64,000 nucleotides of DNA from Armatimonadota bacterium (GTDB lineage Bacteria > Sysuimicrobiota > Sysuimicrobiia > Sysuimicrobiales > Sysuimicrobiaceae). The position numbers and the translations under genes were made by a program. Position 1 is the stretch's first letter, and each line of letters opens with the position of its first letter. Positions 1 to 8,378 of this stretch are shown here, piece by piece. The stretch is taken from assembly GCA_025060455.1 (NCBI GenBank), contig JANXBY010000066.1:39782-103781 (forward strand), in the 5' to 3' direction. The notes under the pieces were generated by a model. It was not told where the DNA came from and made no database searches. It was given only the letters and a program-made list of their open reading frames with translations.

Positions 1-831
1 GCCCTGGAAGAAGGCGTGGTGGACGCGGGCTGGAAGGTCACCTGCCCGGGCTGGCTGCGGATCCCGGGCGGCTACACCGTGCGCGAGGCGCACGGGGAGG
101 CCCACGGCCGCGTGGGGATCGCGGACGTGGTGCGGCTTTCGTGCAACGTGGCCGCCGCGCGGGTGGGTGCGGAGCTCGGACCGGCCCGCCTGCACCGCTA
201 CCTCCGGCAGTTCGGGTTCGGCGAGCCCACCGGGGTCGATCTGCCCGGTGAATCCGCGGGCATCCTGCGGGACCCGTCGCAGTGGTCCGGCAGCGACCCA
301 TACGTGCTGGCCATCGGTCAGGGTGTGGCCGTTACCCCTCTGCAGCTGGTGCGGTTTGTGGCCGCGGTGGCCAACGGTGGATGGTTGGTGAGGCCGCGCG
401 TGGCGGTGGCCATGCGGGATCCCGAAGGAGGCCTGCGGCGCGTGGCCGCGGACGAGCGGGTCCGGGTGCTTTCGCCCCGGGTGGCCCATACGCTTTTGCT
501 GGCCATGGAGCGGACGGTCGCCGACGGCACCGGGACCGCGGCAGCGGTCCAGGGCTACCGGGTGGCGGGTAAGACGGGCACCGCCCAGAAGCCCTCTCCC
601 CACGGCGGCTACCAGCCCGGCCGGTACGTGGCCTCGTTCGTGGGCGTGGTGCCGGTAGACCAACCCCGGCTGGCCATCGCGGTGGTGGTGGACGAGCCGC
701 AGGGGGCGTACTACGGCGGTGTGGTGGCCGCGCCCGCGTTCAGCCGGATTGCTTCTCAGGCCCTGTGGGTGCTGGGCGTGCCGCCGGGGGAGGTGGCCCC
801 ACAGGCGGTGCGGCGGCCCGGCGGGGACTGA
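1..831 (+). CDS. ftsI: Peptidoglycan transpeptidase FtsI/PBP2-type, 3' part
   Basis: C-terminal 276 codons of a penicillin-binding transpeptidase that cross-links septal peptidoglycan outside the membrane. The reading frame is open at the left window edge, so the start, membrane anchor and catalytic SxxK serine are outside. The second active-site motif reads SCN (139-147) and the third reads KTGTAQ (571 onward), the usual order and spacing of class B PBPs. It lies directly upstream of murE, as in most dcw clusters, which supports FtsI (or SpoVD-like) rather than an elongation PBP. The frame ends with TGA at 829-831. Confidence 0.9.
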   Translation, partial: ALEEGVVDAGWKVTCPGWLRIPGGYTVREAHGEAHGRVGIADVVRLSCNVAAARVGAELGPARLHRYLRQFGFGEPTGVDLPGESAGILRDPSQWSGSDPYVLAIGQGVAVTPLQLVRFVAAVANGGWLVRPRVAVAMRDPEGGLRRVAADERVRVLSPRVAHTLLLAMERTVADGTGTAAAVQGYRVAGKTGTAQKPSPHGGYQPGRYVASFVGVVPVDQPRLAIAVVVDEPQGAYYGGVVAAPAFSRIASQALWVLGVPPGEVAPQAVRRPGGD

Positions 832-842
832 GGCCGTGCCCC

Positions 843-848
843 TATAAT
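843..848 (+). promoter_or_regulatory. Possible -10 element upstream of murE
   Basis: A perfect TATAAT lies in the short ftsI-murE gap, in very GC-rich DNA where such a hexamer is rare by chance. No good -35 hexamer sits 16-18 bases upstream, so it could be an internal dcw promoter that relies on other contacts, or chance. Transcription from it would begin just before the preferred murE start at 869. Confidence 0.3.
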
Positions 849-868
849 TGGGGAAGGTTGAGGCGGCG

Positions 869-2344
869 GTGCGTCTTCGCGAACTGATCCGTTGCCTGCC
901 GAGCTACCACCTCCTCGGCGAAGACTCCGTGGACGTGTCCGGCATCGCGTACGACTCTCGGCGCGTGCGGGCCGGAGACCTGTTCTGCGCGGTAGTGGGC
1001 CGCCGGCACGACGGCCACGACTTCGTCCACGAGGCCTGCAGCAGGGGTGCAGCGGCGTTGCTGGTCCAGCGTCCGGTGCGCTCGTCTGTGCCGCAGGTGG
1101 TGGTGCCCTCCGTGCGGGAGGCCATGGGGCCGGTGGCGTCCGCGTTCTGGGGGTACCCCTCCCACCAGATGGAGGTGGTGGGAGTCACCGGCACCAACGG
1201 CAAGGGCACGGTGACCTGGCTGGTGCGCGCGGCCCTGGAGGCCGCCGGAGTTCGGTGCGGAGTGGTGGGCACCCTCGGCGCGTGGCTGGGCTCGGGGTGG
1301 GAGCCTCTCGAGCGTACCACCCCCGAAGCAGCCGACCTGCACGCCTTGCTGGCGCGCATGGTTCAGGGCGGGATGAGGGCTGCCGCGGTGGAGGTGGCCT
1401 CGCACGCCCTGGACCAGGAGAGGGTGGGGGGCGTGCGGTTCCGGGTGGCGGCGTTCACCAACCTGACCCAGGACCACCTGGACTTTCACGGCACCTGGGA
1501 GGCCTACCGGGAGGCGAAGGCCAAGCTGTTTCGCCGGGTGGAGCCGGACGGGTTGAGCGTGGTGAACCGAGACGACCCGCACGGGGCGTACATGGCCAGC
1601 TGCAGCCGCGCCGCGGTCCTCACCTACGGTGTGCGTGGGCAGGCGGACGTGAGGGCCCGGAGCGTGCGGGTGGGCCCGGAGGGGTGCACCTTCGAGGTGG
1701 TAGCGCCTGCAGGCCGCGCGGAGGTCCGGCTGCACCTGGTGGGCCGGTTCAACGTGTACAACGCCCTGTGCGCCCTGGCGGTGGCGTCGTACCTGGGCGT
1801 GCCCCTGCAGCAGGCCGCTTCCGGCCTGGCGTCGGTGCGCGGCATCCCGGGCCGGTTCGAGCGGGTGCACTGCGGCCAGCCCTTCACGGTGGTGGTGGAC
1901 TACGCGCACACCCCGGACGGCCTGGCCAACGTACTGGCCGCCGCGAGGGAGATTACCCGGGGCAGGGTGATCGTGGTGTTCGGGTGCGGCGGAGAGCGGG
2001 ACCGCGCCAAGCGGCCGCAGATGGGCCAGGTGGCTGCCCGGCTGGCGGACCACGTGGTGGTCACCAGCGACAACCCCCGCGGCGAGGATCCCCTGGCCAT
2101 CGTGGAGGAGGTGGTGCAGGGGGTCCGCCGCGCAGGGGGGCTAAGCACGTACGAGGTGGAGCCCGACCGCCGGGAGGCCATCCGCAAGGCGGTGCGGGCC
2201 GCCCGGGCCGGGGACGCGGTGCTGATCTGCGGCAAGGGCCACGAGACCACGCAGGTGTTCAAAGACCGTGCGGTGCCCTTCGACGACCGAGAGGAAGCCC
2301 GGCGGGCCCTGCGGGAGCTGGGATGGGACTCGGAGGTATCCTGA
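869..2344 (+). CDS. murE: UDP-MurNAc-tripeptide synthetase MurE
   Basis: Cytoplasmic Mur ligase adding the third stem residue to UDP-MurNAc-dipeptide; about 491 aa from GTG 869. I prefer 869 over TTG 848 because the protein then begins VRLRELI, like other MurE proteins, and a purine-rich stretch precedes it. The ATP-binding loop reads GTNGKGT (1190-1210), where the family norm is GTNGKT followed by T or S, a FolC-like variant. The carbamylated-lysine region (YREAKAKLF) is present. The C-terminal substrate motif DNPR indicates meso-diaminopimelate as the added residue. It overlaps murF by 22 bases. Confidence 0.95.
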   Translation: MRLRELIRCLPSYHLLGEDSVDVSGIAYDSRRVRAGDLFCAVVGRRHDGHDFVHEACSRGAAALLVQRPVRSSVPQVVVPSVREAMGPVASAFWGYPSHQMEVVGVTGTNGKGTVTWLVRAALEAAGVRCGVVGTLGAWLGSGWEPLERTTPEAADLHALLARMVQGGMRAAAVEVASHALDQERVGGVRFRVAAFTNLTQDHLDFHGTWEAYREAKAKLFRRVEPDGLSVVNRDDPHGAYMASCSRAAVLTYGVRGQADVRARSVRVGPEGCTFEVVAPAGRAEVRLHLVGRFNVYNALCALAVASYLGVPLQQAASGLASVRGIPGRFERVHCGQPFTVVVDYAHTPDGLANVLAAAREITRGRVIVVFGCGGERDRAKRPQMGQVAARLADHVVVTSDNPRGEDPLAIVEEVVQGVRRAGGLSTYEVEPDRREAIRKAVRAARAGDAVLICGKGHETTQVFKDRAVPFDDREEARRALRELGWDSEVS

Positions 2345-3702
2345 CCGCGGAGGAGATCGCCACGGTCACCGGAGGCCGGGTGGTTCGCGGGGACCCGGCT
2401 ACGCGGGTGAGCTCCGTGAGCACCGACAGCCGCAGCTGCCAGCCGGGGGCGCTGTTCGTGGCCCTCCAGGGCGCGCGGCGGGACGGCCACGACTTCGTGG
2501 GAGAAGCCCAGCGCCGCGGCGCCGCGGCCGCGCTGGTCTGCCGTCCCGTAGACGCGGGATTGGCCCAGGTGCAGGTCTCCGACACCCGGAGGTCCCTGCT
2601 GCCCTTGGCGTCCGCCTGGAGGGCGCGGTTCGCGGCGGACGTGGTGGGGGTCACGGGCAGCGTGGGCAAGTCCACCACGGTGCAGATGGTCGCCGCGGTG
2701 CTGCGCGCGCGGTACCCCACCTGGGCTTCGAGGCCGGAGTGGAACGCCGAGCTGGGAGTGCCCCTCACGGTGTTCGGCCTCGCCCGGGAGCACCGCTACC
2801 TGGTGGTGGAGCTGGCCATGCGTGGACTGGGCCAGATCGCGGAGCTCTGCCGCGTGGTGCGTCCTTCCATCGGCGTGGTGACCCGCGTGGGCCCGGTGCA
2901 CACCGAACAGCTGGGCTCCGTAGAGGCGGTGGCCAAGGCCAAGGCAGAGCTGGTGCAGGCGCTCCCAGCGGACGGCGTGGCGGTGCTCAACGGCGACGAC
3001 CCGCGGGTGCGCGGCATGGCACCGCACACCGCCGCCCGGGTGGTGTTGTACGGGACCGCGGGGGACTGCGCGGTGCGGGCGGAAGGGGTGCAGGTGAGCC
3101 CGGACGGGGTGCGCTTTCTCGTGCGGGCTGGGAAGACCCGTGTCCAGGGGTTTCTGCCCGTGCCGTCCACGCAGCTGGTGGCCAACGCCCTGGCGGCCTT
3201 TGCGGTGGGGCTGGAAGCGGGAGTGCCTTTGGAGGAGGCGGCCGAGGCCCTGCGGGGGTTCCAGATGCCGCCCATGCGGCTTCAGGTGCTGCAGCTGCCC
3301 GGCGAGGTGGTGGTGGTGAACGACGCGTACAACGCAAGCCCGCTGTCGGTGGAGGCGGCTCTGGAGGCCGTCCGGCCCCTGCGGGCCGGGCGGCGGCTGG
3401 TGGCGGTGTTGGGCGAGATGCGGGAGCTGGGCCAGCTGCATGAGCTGGCGCACCGCGAGGTGGGCAGGCTGTGTGCCCGGGAGGGCGTGGACGTGCTGGT
3501 GGTGGTCGGCGAAGGCGCCAGGGAGCTGGCGGCCGCAGCCTTGGAGGCAGGGCTTCCGCCGCAGCAGGTCCGGTGGGTGGCGGACGCAGGGCAGGCGGCC
3601 CAGCAGGTGCTCCGACAGCTCCAGCCCGGGGATGTGGTCCTGGTGAAGGGGTCCCGGGCCGTGGCTCTTGAGCGCGTGGTGGAGAGTCTGTGGCCCCGGT
3701 GA
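2323..3702 (+). CDS. murF: UDP-MurNAc-pentapeptide synthetase MurF
   Basis: Adds D-Ala-D-Ala to the UDP-MurNAc-tripeptide, completing the cytoplasmic peptidoglycan precursor; 459 aa. The start is ATG 2323, inside the end of murE, giving the family N-terminus (GGILTAEEIATVTGG). The N-terminal MurF domain is followed by a canonical P-loop (TGSVGKST), the central ligase motif with HTEQLG, and a C-terminal domain with NDAYNASP. Its P-loop is normal, unlike those of MurE and MurD in the same cluster. It overlaps mraY by four bases if mraY starts at 3699. Confidence 0.95.
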   Translation: MGLGGILTAEEIATVTGGRVVRGDPATRVSSVSTDSRSCQPGALFVALQGARRDGHDFVGEAQRRGAAAALVCRPVDAGLAQVQVSDTRRSLLPLASAWRARFAADVVGVTGSVGKSTTVQMVAAVLRARYPTWASRPEWNAELGVPLTVFGLAREHRYLVVELAMRGLGQIAELCRVVRPSIGVVTRVGPVHTEQLGSVEAVAKAKAELVQALPADGVAVLNGDDPRVRGMAPHTAARVVLYGTAGDCAVRAEGVQVSPDGVRFLVRAGKTRVQGFLPVPSTQLVANALAAFAVGLEAGVPLEEAAEALRGFQMPPMRLQVLQLPGEVVVVNDAYNASPLSVEAALEAVRPLRAGRRLVAVLGEMRELGQLHELAHREVGRLCAREGVDVLVVVGEGARELAAAALEAGLPPQQVRWVADAGQAAQQVLRQLQPGDVVLVKGSRAVALERVVESLWPR

Positions 3703-4649
3703 CGGACCGGGTGGTGTGGGCCGCGCTGGCGTCCGCCGCGGCCGCCGCCGGGCTGGTGGCGCTCCTGATCCCGTGGTTGCGGCGGGTGGCTCCCCAGCGG
3801 ATCCGGGAGGACGCCCCACCCCGCCACCGCCAGAAGGAAGGCACGCCTACCCTCGGAGGGTTGGCCATCCTCGGGGGCGCGCTGGCGGGGCTGGCGGCTT
3901 CGGCCTCGTGGGGACCCAAGGTCCTGGTGGCCTGTGGTGCGGTGGCGCTGTACGCGGGAGTGGGCTTCGTGGACGACTGGCTGAGCGTGCGCCGTGGGCG
4001 CAACCTGGGGCTGCGGGCCCGGGAGAAGTTGGCGTTCCAGGTCCCGGTGGCGATCGGGGTGGGGTGGTACGCGGCGACGAGCCTGCCGCAGGGCACGGGG
4101 TTGTGGACGCCCTGGGGCGGCGTGTGGGAGCTCGGCTGGGGTTACGTGCCGTTCGCCGCCCTCCTGGTGGTGGGGTTCACCAACGGGACCAACCTCACGG
4201 ACGGGTTGGATGGGCTCGCCGCAGGGTGCGGGGCGCTGGCCCTGGCGGCGTACGCGGTGGTGGCCCTGCGCACGGGCCAGCCCGAGCTGGCCGGGTTCGC
4301 GGCGGCCATGGCAGGCGGCTGTCTGGGCTTCCTGTGGTTCAACGCGCACCCGGCGCAGGTCATCATGGGCGACGTGGGCTCCCAGGCTTTGGGTGCTGCC
4401 CTGAGCTCGGTGGCGTTGCTGACCCGCACGGAGCTCCTGTTGTTCGTGGTAGGCGCGGTGTTCGCCGCGGAGGCCGCGTCCGTGGTGGTGCAAGTGGTCT
4501 ACTTCCGGTTCACGAGAGGCCGGCGGGTGTTCCGCAGCTCACCCCTGCACCACCACTTCGAGCTGGTGGGCTGGGAGGAGCCGAAGATCGTGACGCGCTT
4601 TTGGGTGGCGGGAGCCCTGGCCGCCCTGGCGGGTCTGGGTTTGGTGTAG
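3699..4649 (+). CDS. mraY: Phospho-MurNAc-pentapeptide transferase MraY
   Basis: Polytopic membrane enzyme that transfers phospho-MurNAc-pentapeptide to undecaprenyl phosphate, forming lipid I; about 316 aa. Diagnostic motifs are FVDDWL with the following basic segment, NGTNLTDGLDG carrying a catalytic aspartate, and SPLHHHFE near the C-terminus. GTG 3699 overlaps the murF stop as GTGA and is my preferred start; in-frame GTG 3690 adds three residues. Around ten hydrophobic segments are visible. Confidence 0.95.
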   Translation: MTDRVVWAALASAAAAAGLVALLIPWLRRVAPQRIREDAPPRHRQKEGTPTLGGLAILGGALAGLAASASWGPKVLVACGAVALYAGVGFVDDWLSVRRGRNLGLRAREKLAFQVPVAIGVGWYAATSLPQGTGLWTPWGGVWELGWGYVPFAALLVVGFTNGTNLTDGLDGLAAGCGALALAAYAVVALRTGQPELAGFAAAMAGGCLGFLWFNAHPAQVIMGDVGSQALGAALSSVALLTRTELLLFVVGAVFAAEAASVVVQVVYFRFTRGRRVFRSSPLHHHFELVGWEEPKIVTRFWVAGALAALAGLGLV

Positions 4650-4651
4650 CC

Positions 4652-6115
4652 GTGGATGGGCGGGTCGGCTGGAGGCCGCGTCCGGTGCACCACCCCGCGG
4701 TGGAAGCCCTGCGCGGCCGTCGCGTGCACGTGCTGGGCATCAGCGGCACCGAGGGGTCCGCGGTGGCGGAGTTCCTCCTGGCGCAGGGCGTGGAGCCCAC
4801 CTGCCACGACCTGCAGACCCCGGAGGAGTTCCCGGAGGTGTTCCACCGCACCCACCGCTGGATGCCCGCGGAGGAGCGGGAGGAGCGGGTGCGGTGGTGG
4901 CTAGAACAGCCCGTGCGCTGGGGGCCCCGCTACCTGGAGGGGATCGAGGACGCGGAGGTGGTGTTCCTACCGCAGGCGTGGTTCCGTAGGCCGGAGAACG
5001 CCCGCCTGAAAGAGCTGCTGGCCCGGGGACTGCAGGCCTCCAGCCTCACCCAGCTGGTGCTGGACCTGGCCCCCTGTCCCGTGGTGGGGGTGACGGGGAC
5101 CAACGGCAAGTTCACCGTGGTCACCCTGGTGCAGCGCATCCTGGAGGTCTCGGGTCTGCGGGCGTATGCCAGCGGCAACGACCGTAGCCACGTCCCTGCT
5201 CTGTACTTCCTGCACGAGCTGCGGCCGGAGGACCGGCTGGTGCTGGAGGTCAGCAACCGGCAGCTGCTGGGCGTCCGGCGCAGCCCTTCTGTGGCGGTGC
5301 TCACCAACGTCACGCCCCACCACCTCGACGACCACGGCAGCTTCGAGGCGTACGCGGAGTGCAAGGCTCGGATCTTCCTCTACCAGGGGCCGGGCGACGT
5401 GCTGGTGGCCAACCAGGACGACCCGGTGGCGTGGCGGCTGGCCGCCCGCGCGCCCTCCCGGGTGGTGCCGTTCGGGCGGGCGGCGTATGGGGGCGCGTGG
5501 GTGGACGGGGCGTGGATCCGGTGGTCGGACGAGCGGGTGGTGTCCCGGTGGGAGCTAAAGGTGCCCGGTTCCCACGCGCTTCTGAACGCCCTGGCTGCGT
5601 GCGCGGCCGCCGGGGTGGCGGGCGGCTCGGTGCAGGCCATGGCCCAGGTGCTGCGGGAGTTCCGGGGCCTGCCGCACCGGCTGTGGCTGGTGGACGAGGT
5701 GCAGGGCGTGCGGTTTTTCGAGGACTCCCTGGCCACCAACCCCGCGGCTGCGGCGGCAGCGGTGGAGGCCATGGACCGGCCCTTCGTGCTCATCGCGGGG
5801 GGCCGCAGGCCCAACGCCACCCCCGAGGACTTCCGGCCCGTGCGCGAGGCGCTGGTCCGCAGCCCCGTGCGGGCGGTGTACCTCATCGGGGAGTGTGCGC
5901 CGGTCCTGTGGGACGCGCTGCGGGGCCTGCCCGCGGAGGTGGTGGAGGTCCGTACCCTGGCGCAGGCGTTCCGGCGCGCGGTGCAGCTCGCCAGGCCCGG
6001 GGAAGCGGTGTTGCTGTCGCCGGGGTGTGAGTCCTTCGACCAGTTCACGGACTATCGGGAGCGCGCGGAGGTTTTCACCGCCCTGGTAGCGCAACACAGG
6101 AGGCGGGCGGGATGA
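4652..6115 (+). CDS. murD: UDP-MurNAc-L-Ala:D-Glu ligase MurD
   Basis: Cytoplasmic Mur ligase adding D-glutamate to UDP-MurNAc-L-alanine; about 487 aa from GTG 4652, two bases after the mraY stop (GTG 4685 is an alternative). After the N-terminal Rossmann-like domain the ATP loop reads GTNGKFT (5096-5116), with phenylalanine where MurD normally has serine or threonine. Downstream are NVTPHHLDDHGSFEAY and a C-terminal region with DSLATNP and a GGR motif, all MurD-like. The N-terminal domain has an unusually long charged, tryptophan-rich stretch (about residues 55-105). Assignment rests on family motifs and on position between mraY and ftsW. Confidence 0.9.
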   Translation: MDGRVGWRPRPVHHPAVEALRGRRVHVLGISGTEGSAVAEFLLAQGVEPTCHDLQTPEEFPEVFHRTHRWMPAEEREERVRWWLEQPVRWGPRYLEGIEDAEVVFLPQAWFRRPENARLKELLARGLQASSLTQLVLDLAPCPVVGVTGTNGKFTVVTLVQRILEVSGLRAYASGNDRSHVPALYFLHELRPEDRLVLEVSNRQLLGVRRSPSVAVLTNVTPHHLDDHGSFEAYAECKARIFLYQGPGDVLVANQDDPVAWRLAARAPSRVVPFGRAAYGGAWVDGAWIRWSDERVVSRWELKVPGSHALLNALAACAAAGVAGGSVQAMAQVLREFRGLPHRLWLVDEVQGVRFFEDSLATNPAAAAAAVEAMDRPFVLIAGGRRPNATPEDFRPVREALVRSPVRAVYLIGECAPVLWDALRGLPAEVVEVRTLAQAFRRAVQLARPGEAVLLSPGCESFDQFTDYRERAEVFTALVAQHRRRAG

Positions 6116-7293
6116 CCCGGCCCAGCCCCCCGCAGGAGATCCGGCGTGGTCCAGTGGACGGGTGGCTGGTGGCCAGCGTGTTGGGGCTGTGCGGGGTCGG
6201 CCTGGTGATGGTCTACAGCGCCAGCTCCGTGGCGGGCTTTGAGCGCTTCGGGGACGCCAGCTACTTCCTCAAGCGGCAGCTGGCCTGGTTCACCCTCGGG
6301 TGCGGCTGCATGGTGCTCACCTCCCGGGTGCACTACACCGCGTGGCGCAGACTCGCGGCACCGCTCGTGGTGGCCTCCCTGCTGTTGTTGGGCGCGGTCC
6401 TGGTGCCCGGCATCGGAGACGTGGCCGGCGGGGCGCGGCGGTGGATCTCCGCAGGTCCGGTGAACTTCCAACCCGTGGAGGTGGCCAAGTTCAGCTTGGT
6501 GGCCTACCTCGCCCACTTCCTCGCCAACCGGCGCGACCAGGTCCGCTCCCTGACCAGGGGTGTGTTGCCGCCCCTGGGGTTCGCCGGGGCCATGGCCGTG
6601 TTGGTGCTGCGGCAGCCGGACATGGGCAGTGCGGTGGTGCTGGTAGGGATCGCGGCCGCGGTGCTGTTCTGCGCGGGCGCGCGCCTGCACCACCTGGGTG
6701 GGCTCGCGGTGGTGGCGGCTCCTGCCGCGGCGTGGGCCGCCCTGGCGGAACCGTACCGCAGGGAAAGGATCCTGGCGTTTTTGGACCCTTGGCGAGACGC
6801 CCAGGGCAGTGGCTTTCACGTGATCCAGTCCCTGGTGGCGGTGGCTTCCGGCGGCCTGGTGGGGGTCGGGCTGGGCCAAAGCCGCCAGAAGTTCTTCTAC
6901 CTGCCGGAGCGCCACACGGACTTCATCTTCGCCATCCTGGCGGAGGAGCTGGGGTTGGCGGGGGTGGTGGTGGTAGTGGGCCTGTACGCGGTGTTGGTGG
7001 CCCGCATTTACCGAGCCGCCCTACGGGCCCCTGACCGCTACGGAGCCCTCCTGGCATCTGGTTTCGGAGCGTGGGTGGCGGGCCAGGCGGTCCTGAACCT
7101 GGGGGTGGCCACGGGGCTGCTGCCGGTCACCGGGGTCCCGCTGCCGTTCGTGAGCTTCGGCGGGTCCTCGCTGGTGTCGCTGATGGCGGCCGCGGGCGTG
7201 TGCATGAACCTTTCCCAGTACGCGCGGGCCGTGCGGGAGGCGGACGTGTTCAGCGCGTGGGCGTCTTCGCCCGCGAGGGAGAGAGCTCCTTGA
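6112..7293 (+). CDS. ftsW: Septal peptidoglycan glycosyltransferase FtsW
   Basis: SEDS-family polytopic membrane protein that polymerises lipid II with its partner PBP at the septum; 393 aa. The start ATG overlaps the murD stop as ATGA. About ten membrane segments are evident. The SEDS C-terminal signature (VPLPFVSFGGSSLVS) is intact, as is the QSRQKFFYLPERHTDFIF loop. Position between murD and murG supports FtsW rather than RodA. Confidence 0.95.
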   Translation: MTRPSPPQEIRRGPVDGWLVASVLGLCGVGLVMVYSASSVAGFERFGDASYFLKRQLAWFTLGCGCMVLTSRVHYTAWRRLAAPLVVASLLLLGAVLVPGIGDVAGGARRWISAGPVNFQPVEVAKFSLVAYLAHFLANRRDQVRSLTRGVLPPLGFAGAMAVLVLRQPDMGSAVVLVGIAAAVLFCAGARLHHLGGLAVVAAPAAAWAALAEPYRRERILAFLDPWRDAQGSGFHVIQSLVAVASGGLVGVGLGQSRQKFFYLPERHTDFIFAILAEELGLAGVVVVVGLYAVLVARIYRAALRAPDRYGALLASGFGAWVAGQAVLNLGVATGLLPVTGVPLPFVSFGGSSLVSLMAAAGVCMNLSQYARAVREADVFSAWASSPARERAP

Positions 7294-8378
7294 GGTGGCG
7301 GGTGGTGCTGGCAGGAGGTGGAACCGGCGGGCACGTCTACCCGCTGCTGGCGGTGGCGGAGGCGGGCGCAGGGCAGGCGGCGTTCGAGTTCGTGGGGGGC
7401 GACGGCCTGGAGCGGCAGCTGGCCCCGCGGCACGGGATCCCCTTCCACCGCGTGCCGTCTGCGGCGGTGGTGGGCAAGGGGGCCTTGGGGGCGGCCCGAA
7501 GCCTCTTGCGGGTGGTGGGAGGGGTGCTGCGCGCCCGCCGGCTGCTGCGGCAGCTTCGGCCCCACGTGGTGGTGTCCACCGCGGGCTACGCGGGGTTCCC
7601 TGCGGCGCGGGCGGCTGCGGACCTAGGGATTCCGCTGGTGTTGGTGGAGCCCAACAGGGTGCCGGGCAGGGCGACTTGCGCCCTGGCGGCCCGAGCCCGG
7701 GCGGTGTGCGTGGGGTTCGCCGCCACCGCCTCTGCCTTCGGAGCGCGGGCGGTGTGGACAGGAGCGCCCGTGCGCCGCGCCGTGCTGCACGGGGACGCCG
7801 ACCGGCTGCGGGCAGCCTACGGGCTGCGGCCCGACCGCCCCACGGTGCTGGTGGTGGGCGGTAGCCAAGGTGCGGCGGCGCTGAACCGTGCGGTCCGGGA
7901 GGCGCTGCGGCTTTTGGCCCACAGGGAGGATCTCCAGGTGCTGCACGTGACGGGGAAGGCGCGGGCCGGGCTGGAAGGGGAACTAGCGAGCGGAGCGGTG
8001 ACGTACCGAGCCGTGGACTACCTGGAGGCCATCGGCGACGCTTACGCGGCGTGCGACCTGGTGGTGGCCCGTGCGGGGGCCCTCACGTGCGCGGAACTGC
8101 TGGCCACGGGCCGGCCGTCTGTGTTGGTGCCTCTGCGCCTGGCCTCCGGCCACCAGCGGCACAACGCCCGGGCCCTGGAGGAGTTCGGTGCCGCGGTGGT
8201 GGTGGAGGAGACGGAGCTTTCGGGTGCGCGTCTGGCGCAGGTGCTGGAGGACCTGGTGGACGACCGCCCGCGGCTAGAGGAGATGGGCCGGGCCGCCCGC
8301 GCTCTGGGTCGGCCGGAGGCGGCGGAAGCGGTGTGGGAGCAAGTGGTGCGGGCCGCGGAGGAGTCCGGCGTTGGGTGA
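7290..8378 (+). CDS. murG: Lipid II synthase MurG
   Basis: Membrane-associated GT28 glycosyltransferase that adds GlcNAc to lipid I; about 362 aa. The start is TTG 7290, overlapping the ftsW stop (TTGA). It places the glycine-rich loop GGGTGGHVYP right after the first strand, as the family requires. A second glycine-rich motif (GGSQGAAALN) opens the UDP-GlcNAc-binding C-terminal domain. The next in-frame candidate start would cut into the first beta strand. Confidence 0.95.
   Translation: MRWRVVLAGGGTGGHVYPLLAVAEAGAGQAAFEFVGGDGLERQLAPRHGIPFHRVPSAAVVGKGALGAARSLLRVVGGVLRARRLLRQLRPHVVVSTAGYAGFPAARAAADLGIPLVLVEPNRVPGRATCALAARARAVCVGFAATASAFGARAVWTGAPVRRAVLHGDADRLRAAYGLRPDRPTVLVVGGSQGAAALNRAVREALRLLAHREDLQVLHVTGKARAGLEGELASGAVTYRAVDYLEAIGDAYAACDLVVARAGALTCAELLATGRPSVLVPLRLASGHQRHNARALEEFGAAVVVEETELSGARLAQVLEDLVDDRPRLEEMGRAARALGRPEAAEAVWEQVVRAAEESGVG

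Noticed and set aside
892..2322. Long open frame across murE in a second frame (continuing into murF)
   Set aside because: In very GC-rich DNA many frames stay open. The translation before 2323 is Gly/Arg/Pro-rich with no domain, while the other frame encodes a full MurE.
1900..3819. Long antisense open frames over murE, murF and mraY
   Set aside because: Translations are His/Pro/Arg-rich shadows of the dcw genes with no recognisable motif.
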